Of a stretch of DNA of 64,000 nucleotides, positions 17,704 through 27,237 are shown in pieces. The position numbers and the translations under genes were made by a program. Origin of the DNA: an uncultured Spartobacteria bacterium (GTDB lineage: Bacteria; Verrucomicrobiota; Verrucomicrobiia; Chthoniobacterales; Chthoniobacteraceae); contig CAIYUV010000122.1 of the NCBI GenBank assembly GCA_903929475.1, forward strand, positions 28,317 through 92,316. Reading direction: 5' to 3'. The notes below the pieces were generated by a model. The model was not told where the DNA came from. It saw only the letters and a program-made list of their open reading frames with translations, and ran no database searches. Each line of letters starts with the position of its first letter. Positions within the stretch are counted from its first letter, which is position 1.

Positions 17704-20700
17704 TTAACTGCTCGCTGATTTCGATCCTTTCTTCGTCGCCTCGTATTGAACACGGAGTTTTTCCGCCTCGGCTTTTGCGGCGGTTATTTCCTTCGCCAGC
17801 GCAGCAGCGGCCTTCTCGGCGGCGGCTTTGTTTTTCACAGCATCCTTTTCAAGTTGCGGGATGCGCGCCTTGAGTTCGACGATTTGCTTTTTTGCCTCCT
17901 CGACGGACTTCTTCGTTTCGTCGAGAGCCTTTTGCGCGGGCGAGATTTTATCGGCGTCGCGCTTTGCTTCCGTCTGTGCTTTCTTCACGGCTTCGATCAA
18001 TTCCGGCATAACAACGACCGGCTTGCCGACGGGTTTTTCCTTCGTAGCAACGAGTGCCTCCTCGGCTTTGGCGACGACTTGCTTTTGCGCCTGAACCAGC
18101 CCGTTGGTCTTTGTGTATTCCGGCGTGCCCTCGGCAAACTTCGCACGCTCGGCTCGGAGACGCGCAAGTTCCGCCGTCGCTTCCTCTAATTTTTTCGTCA
18201 GCCCGGCGTTTTCGCCGACGGGTTTTTCCGGCGAAGCTGCCACCGTTTTGTTGTCAGCGACGGCTTTCTCCGCATTCGCAAGTGCGCTCTTCGCAACTTC
18301 AGCAGTCTGTTTTGCCGCTACGAGTGACTGCTCTTTGGCTGCGATGGTTTTTGGAGCGGCGGAGACAGTTTGTTGCGCTGCCGCGAGACCTTGTTTCGTC
18401 AATTCGACCTGACGGAAAGCGTCCTTCGCGGCAGCCACGGTCTCGTCGTATTTCGCCTGCTTGTCGGCGGCGTTTTGCTTCGCGTTGAAAACAGTCTGGT
18501 AAATCTGCGCGCGCTTCCACCGCTCCACGCCCGCCCTCGACGCGCTGATGCGGGCGTTTGCTGCATCAAGCTCTCCTTTGGTTTTGGCAAACACCTGCTC
18601 CGCCTCGGTCTGTGACGGCGAGGGCTTGGCTGGTGTTTGCAGTTTCTGAATATCGGCTTCCGCAGCGGTTATGTTTTTCGTGGCCGCCTCGATTTGCCTT
18701 GGCGCATCAGCCTTCAATTTCCTCATCTCCGTCTGTGCTTGCTGGAGCTGCTGAGAAACAGCCTCCACATTTTTTTGTGCGGCTGTGATTGCACTTTTTG
18801 CAGCCTCGGATTCCGCAGGATTTCCACTCACTCCCCCGCCCTGATTTGCAGCGGCAAGCGCCTGCTCGGCCTTGCTGATTTCCGGCTTGAGCGCCTGCAC
18901 CACTTCGTTGGCGCGTGCGTATTCTGGTGTGCCTTGTGAAAATTTCGCGCGCTCATCGCGGCGTCTGGCGATCTCGGCGTTCAACTCATCGAGCTTCTTT
19001 TTCACAGCAGCCCGCGCGGAATCATCCGCAGGCGCGGCAGTGGTCTTCTGCTGCTCAACGCCCGTGGCGCGCGCTTTTGCGACGGCGTCCTTCGCCTTGG
19101 CCAGTTCGGCAGTGAGTTCGTTCACCGTTTTCTCCGCACTGGCAGATGCGATTTTTATCGCTTCGATTTGCTTCGCCTTCCCGGCCTTGCGCGCCTCGGC
19201 GGCGGTGATGTCCGCCTTGCGTTTCGACTCTGCGGCTTCTTTCTCCCATTTCACCCTGGCCTCCGCTTTTGCGAGGGCCTCCTGTAATGCGGGCAGCGCG
19301 TCGCTGTTCTCAGTGATCGCTTTTTCCGCGGCGGCAATTTGCTCGGCGATGGCGGGCGGATTCGTATCCAGCGCACCGACGCGTTTGCCATCGAGCGAGC
19401 AGACGCGCACTTCACCCGTCCAGTCAGTCGCGATGACTCGCTCGCCATTCAGCGTGCAGCGGACAGCGAGGTCGCCGAACGCCTCGGTCGTCGCGATTTG
19501 TTTTCCGCCCGCATCCCAAATCTTCACAAGCTTGTCGCGCCCGCACGTGGCCAGCCGCCCGTCGGGCGAAAACTCCGCCCACAGCACGCCGCCATTGTGC
19601 GCGGCCCAGCTTTTCATCTCCGTGCCGTCTTTGACATTCCACAGCGTCACTTTCCCGTCCTCGCTCGCGCTCGCGAGCACGCCGGGCATAAACGCCAGAG
19701 CCGTTACGCCCGCCTTGTGCCCGGCGAGCGAGTTGAAAAGCTTCGGCTCCGCGCCCGTCTCCCACACTTCGATGCCACCGTTGCGGTCGCCCGAGGCGAG
19801 ATATTTTCCATCCGGGCTGAAAGCGATCGCAGTCACCCACTCGGTGTGTTTTTTGATCATCGCGGTCTGTTTGCCGTCTTTCGTCTGGAAAATTTTCAGT
19901 CGCCTGTCCGCGCCGCCGAGCGCGACGAACTGATGGTCCGGCGAAATGTCCGCCGCCAGCACGGCGTCCGTTTCATTGCCCACGGTGCCCGCTCGCTCGC
20001 CCGTCGCCACGTCCCAAAGCACGACCCTGCCCGACTTCCCGCCAAGACCGCCCGCGGCGAGCAGCAGCTTCGCATTGCGCGAAAAACGCAGCACATTCGG
20101 AAACCCCTCGGGGAACGCCAGCACGCCGAGCCGCTCGGTGGTCTCGGTGTTGAAAAGGAACACCTGTCTTTGCCCTCCAACCGCCACGAGCGGGGCCCAC
20201 GGACTCGCGGCCATCGCGAGAATCACGTTTCCCTGACGCGCACGCACAAACGGCTCCATCGGCAAATCGCCCGGCATTGGCGGCGGGCCGTCGGGTCGTT
20301 TGAGCGAAACGATTGCGGCGTCCACTTTGTTCGCGGCGACCTGCGCCGGTTTGCTGCCGGGATTTTCGAGCGCAAAACCGGCGATCCAGTTTTTCAGCAA
20401 CGCGATTTCGCCCTCGCTCAGCTTGTCGCCCTTCGGCGGCATCTTCGGATCCTCCACTTGCATGCAGACTTTATACATCAGCGATCCGTCCGCATTTCCC
20501 GGTTTGATGACAGGGCCGTTCTCGCTGCCGGCGAGCGCGCCCGCGTAAGTCGTCAGATCGAGTCCCGCTTTTTTTTTGTCGGGGTTGTGGCAGTTCGTGC
20601 AGATGTTGCGGAAGATGGGCGCGATGTGCTCGGCATACGTCACCTTCGCCGGTGCCTGCGCATTTGCGGCGGAGCAAACGACGAGCATTGCTGTGGTGAT

Positions 20701-20718
20701 GGGAAGGAGCGTCTTCAC
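17704..20718 (-). CDS. planctomycete-type cytochrome c / WD40 repeat / long coiled-coil fusion protein
   Basis: GTG start VKTLLPITTAMLVVCSAANA; heme motif NICTNCHNPDKKKAGLDL and MPPKG; WD40 segments (AIAFSPDGKYLASGDRNGGIEVW, ALAFMPGVLASASEDGKVTLWNV, AEFSPDGRLATCGRDKLVKIWD); about 550-aa Ala/Lys/Glu coiled coil. Confidence 0.87.
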   Translation of the reverse strand: MKTLLPITTAMLVVCSAANAQAPAKVTYAEHIAPIFRNICTNCHNPDKKKAGLDLTTYAGALAGSENGPVIKPGNADGSLMYKVCMQVEDPKMPPKGDKLSEGEIALLKNWIAGFALENPGSKPAQVAANKVDAAIVSLKRPDGPPPMPGDLPMEPFVRARQGNVILAMAASPWAPLVAVGGQRQVFLFNTETTERLGVLAFPEGFPNVLRFSRNAKLLLAAGGLGGKSGRVVLWDVATGERAGTVGNETDAVLAADISPDHQFVALGGADRRLKIFQTKDGKQTAMIKKHTEWVTAIAFSPDGKYLASGDRNGGIEVWETGAEPKLFNSLAGHKAGVTALAFMPGVLASASEDGKVTLWNVKDGTEMKSWAAHNGGVLWAEFSPDGRLATCGRDKLVKIWDAGGKQIATTEAFGDLAVRCTLNGERVIATDWTGEVRVCSLDGKRVGALDTNPPAIAEQIAAAEKAITENSDALPALQEALAKAEARVKWEKEAAESKRKADITAAEARKAGKAKQIEAIKIASASAEKTVNELTAELAKAKDAVAKARATGVEQQKTTAAPADDSARAAVKKKLDELNAEIARRRDERAKFSQGTPEYARANEVVQALKPEISKAEQALAAANQGGGVSGNPAESEAAKSAITAAQKNVEAVSQQLQQAQTEMRKLKADAPRQIEAATKNITAAEADIQKLQTPAKPSPSQTEAEQVFAKTKGELDAANARISASRAGVERWKRAQIYQTVFNAKQNAADKQAKYDETVAAAKDAFRQVELTKQGLAAAQQTVSAAPKTIAAKEQSLVAAKQTAEVAKSALANAEKAVADNKTVAASPEKPVGENAGLTKKLEEATAELARLRAERAKFAEGTPEYTKTNGLVQAQKQVVAKAEEALVATKEKPVGKPVVVMPELIEAVKKAQTEAKRDADKISPAQKALDETKKSVEEAKKQIVELKARIPQLEKDAVKNKAAAEKAAAALAKEITAAKAEAEKLRVQYEATKKGSKSASS

Positions 20719-20830
20719 GTTCGTATATTTGAAAGCGGCAAGGGCGGTTTGAATTAGCGGATTTTTCCAGAGTAACAGCAATCACTCATTGCCCTCGCCG
20801 CACAGCACCGGGTCGGCAATAATGCCGCGC

Positions 20831-21691
20831 ATGAGTAACGCACCGCGCACAGCCTTTATCCTCGGTGCCGGGCTGGGCACGCGGCTGCGACCGCTGACGG
20901 CACGGCGCCCGAAACCGCTCATTCCCGTGGGTGGAAAGCCGCTGATCTGTCATGCGTTCGATCATTTGCTGGCGCTGGGCGTGGAGCGTTTCGTGGTGAA
21001 CACGCACTGGTGCGCGGAGCGGTATGCGGAGTTTTTTCCGAAAGGGACTTACAAGAGCGCGCCCATAGTTTTTGTCCACGAATCGCCCGAAGTGCTGGAG
21101 ACAGCGGGCGGGATTTGGAACGCACGCGCTCATTTAGGAGACGGACCATTCGTTGTTTATAACGGGGACATCCTCAGTGACGTCCCGCTGGAACGTGCGT
21201 GGGCGCATCACACGGCCAGCGGAAATGAAGTGACGCTCGTTTTGCGCTCGCACGGCGGAAATCAGAACGTGTCGTTCGACGCGGGCCGCGTGCTGGATTT
21301 ACGACGCGCACTAAGTCCGGACATCGTTCCGGGCCATGTGTTCACGGGGATTTATTTTGTAGAGCCGGGCTTCATCGCGCGTATTCCGGCGGGTGTGAAA
21401 ATGTCGGTGGTTCCGATTTTTCACACGATGATCCGCGAGGGTGCGAAACTCGGAGGCATCGTGCTCGACGAAGGCGAATGGCGCGATCTCGGGACTCGCG
21501 ACGAATATCTCGCCGCTTGCACCGCCATCGGCGAACCGCCCGCTGCTCCATCACAAATCGGCGAATGCGCGGTGCTGCGCGATTGCATCATCTGGCCCGG
21601 CGGCGAAGTCGCGCCCGGCGCGCGGTTGACGCGCTGTATCGTGACCGACGGCGCGCACGCAGAGGGCGAGTGGGTGGACAGGGATTTCTGA
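20831..21691 (+). CDS. sugar-phosphate nucleotidyltransferase (mannose-1-phosphate guanylyltransferase-like)
   Basis: FILGAGLGTRLRPLTARRPKPLIPVGGKPLI, ETAGGIWNA, VVYNGDILSD. Confidence 0.88.
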   Translation: MSNAPRTAFILGAGLGTRLRPLTARRPKPLIPVGGKPLICHAFDHLLALGVERFVVNTHWCAERYAEFFPKGTYKSAPIVFVHESPEVLETAGGIWNARAHLGDGPFVVYNGDILSDVPLERAWAHHTASGNEVTLVLRSHGGNQNVSFDAGRVLDLRRALSPDIVPGHVFTGIYFVEPGFIARIPAGVKMSVVPIFHTMIREGAKLGGIVLDEGEWRDLGTRDEYLAACTAIGEPPAAPSQIGECAVLRDCIIWPGGEVAPGARLTRCIVTDGAHAEGEWVDRDF

Positions 21692-21694
21692 GCG

Positions 21695-22867
21695 TCACCG
21701 CGCGCTCGCCGATGCCAGCGAACGCAGCAGACGCGCGACCACCGCCTCCCGCCGCAGCAGGTGCGGCAACAATTTTCCCGGCAGAGCGCCGAGCAGCGGG
21801 ATGTTCAATAAACGAAATAAACGCCCAGCCAGCCGCGATGGACGCACACCGCGCTCATTCGCGGACCGCCGCGCAGACTCGTAGGCAGCGACGAGATTTT
21901 TTTCCCCTGCGAGAATCAGCCGTGCAAGCGCGACGGCGTCCGCGATGGCCATGTTCGCTCCCTGCCCGCCGGCGGGCGTGACCGGGTGGATCGCATCGCC
22001 GAGCAGCACCGCGCCCTCGACGCCATAGCGCTCCGCGTGTCCCCACGGACGGCGAATGCGCGTGAAGCCGTGCGGAAATCCGCACGCGCGCAATTCCTGC
22101 GGCACTTCGGCGGCGTGTGAAAAGATCTGCTCCAATTCCGCGGCAAGCACATCATCCGCGCAACCGGCGCGGACAACACCCAGAGCCGCCGCCGCCGCAC
22201 CGGGCAATGGCATGACGCCAAACGCCATCAACCCACCGCCACGCTGCGCGGGAAAATACAGTCGCACCACGTCCGGTGCCCACTGTGCGGGCCACGGCAG
22301 CCCGCGCACGATGAACTCCACGGGAAACTCCCGGCGCTCAATACCAATGCCGCAACCCTCGAGCACCCGCGATTCACCGCCATCATCGCCGACGGTGAGC
22401 GCGGCCTCCACCTCGAAGGTCTCGCCGTTTTCAATAACACGCGCCTGCAAACCGCACACGCGCATACCATCGCGCAGCAGTCCGATCACTTCGACGCCAC
22501 GCCGCACCTCTGCGCCGCAGATTCCGAGCAGGGTTTCGCGTGTGTGATTTGGCTGGGTAAGAAAAGGCTGCACGCCCGCGCGGGCGAGTGTCACGCGCGT
22601 GACGAACGGCTCGACGCGTCCGCCTTGATCCACGGTGATGCCCCCGAGCGGGCGCAGGCACTCGCTTTCCCAAAATTCGCGGGGCTTCAGTGCAAAAAGC
22701 GCAGCGGCAGCGGGTGGCCAGAGAACCTCCGGGCGCAAAAACGGCGGCGGCCCCTTTGCCCGCTCAACGATGAGCACGCGCTTCCCGCCGCGCACCAGCA
22801 GCGCCGCGAGCAGCGTGCCGCCGATGCCTCCACCGGCGATGACCACATCTGTTTGAATAACAGCCAT
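21695..22867 (-). CDS. FAD-dependent monooxygenase/oxidoreductase (UbiH/PHBH-like)
   Basis: MAVIQTDVVIAGGGIGGTLLAALLVRGGKRVLIVERA; AVLLGDAIHPVTPAGGQGANMAIADAVALA. Confidence 0.88.
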   Translation of the reverse strand: MAVIQTDVVIAGGGIGGTLLAALLVRGGKRVLIVERAKGPPPFLRPEVLWPPAAAALFALKPREFWESECLRPLGGITVDQGGRVEPFVTRVTLARAGVQPFLTQPNHTRETLLGICGAEVRRGVEVIGLLRDGMRVCGLQARVIENGETFEVEAALTVGDDGGESRVLEGCGIGIERREFPVEFIVRGLPWPAQWAPDVVRLYFPAQRGGGLMAFGVMPLPGAAAAALGVVRAGCADDVLAAELEQIFSHAAEVPQELRACGFPHGFTRIRRPWGHAERYGVEGAVLLGDAIHPVTPAGGQGANMAIADAVALARLILAGEKNLVAAYESARRSANERGVRPSRLAGRLFRLLNIPLLGALPGKLLPHLLRREAVVARLLRSLASASAR

Positions 22868-22898
22868 GCGTGAAATCTCGTCTGAGGAAAACCCGGCG

Positions 22899-24266
22899 TC
22901 ACGCTTTTGTCGCGGGCTTTCCAGGAGAACGGAGACGAATTTCAAATTCGGTGATTTCCTCGTCCGAGCGCAGCAATCGTAAATCGCCACCCTGCGCTCG
23001 TGCGAGTTCGCGTGCGATGCTGAGGCCGAGACCGTGACCGACGCGCTGTTCGTCGCTCTCGCCGCGCGTGAAGCGGTTGAAAATAATCGGCATTTTTTCG
23101 CCGGGGATCGGCGTGCCGGTGCTCGCGACGATAATGAATACGCCGTCCTCGTCGGTGCCTGCGCTGACGTTGATGAGCCCGCCGTCGCGATTATATTTCA
23201 CCGCGTTTTCGAGAAGGTTCAGCAGCACCTGCTCGACGCGCGCCTCGTCGGCGATGGCAGGAATTTTTTCCGGCAGGTCGTGCTCGATGCGGAGTTTGCG
23301 CTGGGCGGCGAGGACTTCGGCATCTTCGAGACAACCTTCGATGAGTTGACGCAAATCGGTTTCCACCGCTTTGACGACAAGACGCCCGGCATCGGCGCGC
23401 GCGAGGAGGAGCAGACCCTCAGCCAGCGAGGAAAGACGGCGCGTCTGCTGGAGGAGTTCATCCAGCTCGCGACAATGCTCGGGCGAAAGGCCGGGCTGCC
23501 GCATGAGGGACTCGATGCACGAACGCATGACGGTGATTGGCGTCTTGAGTTGGTGTGATGCGTCGGATGAGAAGCGAACGGCTTGAGTATATCCTTTTTC
23601 GAGCTGCTCGAACGTTTTGTTGAGCACCTCGGTGAGTTCGTGGATTTCATCATTCGCAGCAGGCACAGGCAGCCGCTGGTGCAGATCTTCCGTGGTGATG
23701 CGCCGCGCGGCATCGGTGATTTTTTTCACAGGCCGCAGAGCGCGGACGGCCACCAGCAGTCCGCCCGCGAGACTGAACAGCAGGATCGCCGGCAGCGAAA
23801 TGATGATGGCGTGTGAGACACGGGTGAGCGTGGCATCGTCATTCGCGAGCGACGCGCCGAGGTGGAGGGTGAGCGATTTGTGATAGTAGGTGCCGACACG
23901 GTAGGGCCGTTCGCGGAAAGTGAATTCGTGCAACTCCGGCTGGCCGTCATGAAGGCCCGTGTCCTTGAGGTTGGGGGAGCGGTAGAGCGTCTGTTTGTTT
24001 GCGCCGATGATCTCGATCAAATGCGAGGCGGCGGACGGCGGCATGAGATCGTCCGCGATGAAAGTGCGCGCTTCAGCGGGGCCGCCGGGGCGTTGATCGA
24101 GGTTCCAAAAAATCTCGCTCGCCACGCGATCCATGCGCTGATCCAAAATCTCCATCAGTTCGTATTGGAGAAAGTAGCGGATGCCGAAGAGCGCAAGCCC
24201 CATCGCTCCGCCGGCCATCAGTGCGGACCAAAGCGCGACTTTGACCCGCAAGGGCAGTGCGCTCAT
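22899..24266 (-). CDS. sensor histidine kinase (HAMP, HisKA, HATPase)
   Basis: FSSDASHQLKTPITVMRS H-box; NLLENAVKYNRDGG N-box; VGHGLGLSIARELARAQGG G-box. Confidence 0.92.
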   Translation of the reverse strand: MSALPLRVKVALWSALMAGGAMGLALFGIRYFLQYELMEILDQRMDRVASEIFWNLDQRPGGPAEARTFIADDLMPPSAASHLIEIIGANKQTLYRSPNLKDTGLHDGQPELHEFTFRERPYRVGTYYHKSLTLHLGASLANDDATLTRVSHAIIISLPAILLFSLAGGLLVAVRALRPVKKITDAARRITTEDLHQRLPVPAANDEIHELTEVLNKTFEQLEKGYTQAVRFSSDASHQLKTPITVMRSCIESLMRQPGLSPEHCRELDELLQQTRRLSSLAEGLLLLARADAGRLVVKAVETDLRQLIEGCLEDAEVLAAQRKLRIEHDLPEKIPAIADEARVEQVLLNLLENAVKYNRDGGLINVSAGTDEDGVFIIVASTGTPIPGEKMPIIFNRFTRGESDEQRVGHGLGLSIARELARAQGGDLRLLRSDEEITEFEIRLRSPGKPATKA

Positions 24267-24940
24267 GCCGCCGGCGCTTCGATTTTATAGCCGACGTTGC
24301 GCACTGTCTGGATGAGCTTCACGGGGAAATCCTCATCCACCTTACGGCGCACGCGCTGGATATACACGTCCACGGCGTTCGTTTCGTCATCGAGCGCGCT
24401 CTTCCACACGTGCTCGCACAATTCCGTGCGCGTAAAGGCGCGGCCCATGTGGCGCATGAGGAAATTGAGCAGCCCGAATTCGCGCAGCGAGAGGTAGAGT
24501 TTGGTCGTGCCGCGAATCACATCGCGTGTGGTTTCATTCAACACGAGATCGCCGACGCGCAGCAGCGGCGAACTGTCGGTGCCCTTGCGCCGGGTGAGCG
24601 CATTCACACGGGCGATCAATTCCTCCATCGCAAACGGCTTCGGTAAATAATCGTCGGCGCCGAGATCGAGGCCGCTGATGCGGTCGGGCAGTTCGCCGCG
24701 TGCAGTGATGATGAGCACCGGCGTGGCGACGCTGCGGTTGCGGATGGCTCGGAGGATTTCGATGCCGTCGCAACCCGGCAGCGCCAGATCGAGAAGGATG
24801 ATGTCAAACGGGCGGGTCGTTGCGGCTTTGAGACCTTCGTCGCCTTTGTGAATGGTCTCCACCGTGTGGCCCTCGGCTGTTAGGGCTTTCGCGATGTAAC
24901 GGGCGATTTTTTCTTCGTCTTCGACTAGTAGTATTTTCAT
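24263..24940 (-). CDS. OmpR-family response regulator
   Basis: MKILLVEDEEKIARYIAKAL, DIILLDLALPGCDG, winged-helix C-terminus; ATGA overlap with the kinase gene. Confidence 0.93.
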   Translation of the reverse strand: MKILLVEDEEKIARYIAKALTAEGHTVETIHKGDEGLKAATTRPFDIILLDLALPGCDGIEILRAIRNRSVATPVLIITARGELPDRISGLDLGADDYLPKPFAMEELIARVNALTRRKGTDSSPLLRVGDLVLNETTRDVIRGTTKLYLSLREFGLLNFLMRHMGRAFTRTELCEHVWKSALDDETNAVDVYIQRVRRKVDEDFPVKLIQTVRNVGYKIEAPAA

Positions 24941-25078
24941 GGGAGGTGAGTGTTATTTTTCAAATACATGAGCAGTTTCCGCCGATGTGCAATAACGGCG
25001 TTGATTGCTAACGAATTTTTTACAACTCCCGCACGAAGTCCTGACAACTCCGTTATCACAGTGCGCTACGTTCGCGGC

Positions 25079-26218
25079 ATGAAAACAACACGCACACTAG
25101 CCATCGCCACGCTCGCTCTCTGCGGGCTTTCCTTCACCCACGCTTCGGACGCCAAGTCCGACCAGCCGGTAGTTTAAATCGCCATCCTGCTCGATAACTC
25201 GGGCAGCATGAGCGGGCTGATCGCACAGGCAAAAACGCAGCTCTGGAATATCGTCAACGAATTCATCTCCGCCAAACAGGACGGCAAAGCGCCGCGCGTG
25301 CAGGTCGCGCTTTTTGAATACGGGCTGAATAATGCACCTTCGAATGTCGGCTATATCCACCAGCTTTCGCCGCTCACGGACGACCTCGATAAACTGAGCG
25401 AACAACTTTTCTCCATCTCGCAGAAAAATGCCGGCAGCGAGGAGTATTGCGGCTGGGTCATCCGCGATGCGGTGGAGAAACTCGAATGGGACAATTCGCC
25501 GAAGACTTACAAGGCGATCTTCATCGCAGGCAATGAACCTTTCACGCAAGGGCCGGTGAAATACACCGTCGCGTGCAAGGCAGCGATCTCGAAGGGAATC
25601 ATCGTGAACACCATCCACTGCGGCCCGGAAAACGAGGGCATCAGCGGCATGTGGAAGGACGCGGCGGCAATTTCCGACGGACGTTTTCTCATCATCAACC
25701 ACAACGCGCAGGTCGCCGCGATCCCTGCACCGCAGGATAAGGACATCGCCGAATTAAACGCAAAACTGAACACGACCTACGTGGCCTACGGTGCAAAAGG
25801 TGCAGAAGGTAAAGGCAGGCAGATCGCTCAGGACGCGAACGCCGCTGCGGCACCGGCAGCCCCCGAAGTGATTGCCAAGCGTGCCGCGAGCAAAGCCTCC
25901 GCGAACTACGACAATGGTTCATGGGATATAGTGGATCGCGCAAAGCAGAAAGGCTTCGACATCAGCAAGGTCGCGGATGCGGAACTACCGGAGGAAATGC
26001 GGAAGATGAGCGTGGAAGAGCGCAAGACCTACGTGGAAAAGAAACGCACCGAGCGCGAGGAACTCCAAAAGAAACTCAGCAGCCTCGCAGCCGAGCGCGA
26101 CAAATACGTCGCAGAAAAACAAAAGGAGCTGAGCAAGAATCCGACGCTCGCGAGCGCAGTCACCACCGCCGTGCGCGAACAGGCGGAGAAAAAGGGCATG
26201 AGCTTCGAGAAGAAATAG
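25079..26218 (+). pseudogene. von Willebrand factor A domain protein interrupted by an in-frame TAA (25175-25177)
   Basis: ATG at 25079: MKTTRTLAIATLALCGLSFTHASDAKSDQPVV* followed in the same frame by IAILLDNSGSMSGLIAQAKTQLWNIVNEF...; the MIDAS DxSGS lies between the stop and the next Met. Confidence 0.75.
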
Positions 26219-26222
26219 CGGG

Positions 26223-27233
26223 CTATTTTAAGAGCCAGTCGGCCCAACCCGGCGACTCGGTAAGTTCAACTTTGTCCGCAGGCTGGCGCTGAAAAAACGC
26301 GGCGGCCTTCCACCGGGCGACGAGCTTCAGGCCTTGTTCGGGACCAATCACGCTGCACGCGGTCGAGATGCCCGCCGTCAGGCCGTCGCGGGCGATCACG
26401 GTCACGAGATTGTGGTCGGTGAGAGGCTGGCCTGTGCGTGGATCGAGGATGTGCGAGTAGCGCTTCCCGCCGATCTCCAGTCGCTGAAACCGATCTCCGC
26501 TCGTCGAAATTGCAGCATTCGCAATCTCCACGACAGGCGGCGCCGGTTTGGGCGCATCACCCTCCGCGTCGAGCGAACCAATCTCCACGCGCCAGCCTTT
26601 TCGGCCCGGCGGCGCGTCGCCCGCAACCGTGTCTCCACCAGCAGCCACTAGTGAAATAGGTAGTCCTTTTTCCTTCAACACTCTCACTGCCTGATCGCAA
26701 GCATAGCCCTTCGCGATGGAGCCGAGATCTAAGCGCATCTGTGGAGCGAGCAAATCCACTGTGCGCTTTTTTTCATCCAGTCGCATTTTTTTAAAGCCAA
26801 CGCGGTCTCGCATCTCCGCGACCAATTCTTGTGACGGCAGTTCCTTCTTCCGCCGTGCCCGCCGCCAAACGCTCGTGAGCGGCCCGCAAGTCACGTCGAA
26901 TGCTCCATCCGTCTGCACCGCCAGTTTCTGCGCGCGTGATAGCACCGTCCACAAATCTTCGCTAACCTTCACCGCTTTGCCTCCGCCCGAGCTTTGCGAA
27001 AGTTTCGCCAGTTCGCTGTCGTCCTCGTAATCGCTGAAGATTGCATTCAACGCCTCGATGCGTGTGAACGCTGCATCCGCCGCTGCACTCGCATCACTTT
27101 CCTTTTCAGCAAAGATCGTGATCTGAAATGGAACTCCCATCTCCGCTTTCTCAAACGCAAACTTTTGCAATTCCACCGCCCTTGCAGAGAGCGCTGCGCA
27201 GATGGTGACAAGAAAGCGAATTGTTTTCAGCAT
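26223..27233 (-). CDS. apbE: FAD:protein FMN transferase (ApbE family)
   Basis: ALNAIFSDYEDDSELAKLS, TDGAFDVTCGPL, LDLGSIAKGYACDQAV, ISTSGDRFQRLEIGGKRYSHILDPRTGQP. Confidence 0.92.
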   Translation of the reverse strand: MLKTIRFLVTICAALSARAVELQKFAFEKAEMGVPFQITIFAEKESDASAAADAAFTRIEALNAIFSDYEDDSELAKLSQSSGGGKAVKVSEDLWTVLSRAQKLAVQTDGAFDVTCGPLTSVWRRARRKKELPSQELVAEMRDRVGFKKMRLDEKKRTVDLLAPQMRLDLGSIAKGYACDQAVRVLKEKGLPISLVAAGGDTVAGDAPPGRKGWRVEIGSLDAEGDAPKPAPPVVEIANAAISTSGDRFQRLEIGGKRYSHILDPRTGQPLTDHNLVTVIARDGLTAGISTACSVIGPEQGLKLVARWKAAAFFQRQPADKVELTESPGWADWLLK

Positions 27234-27237
27234 CGGC

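Noticed and set aside
19339-20757. 472-aa plus-strand ORF
   Set aside because: Antisense to the cytochrome/WD40 gene; Arg/His-rich composition typical of shadow ORFs.
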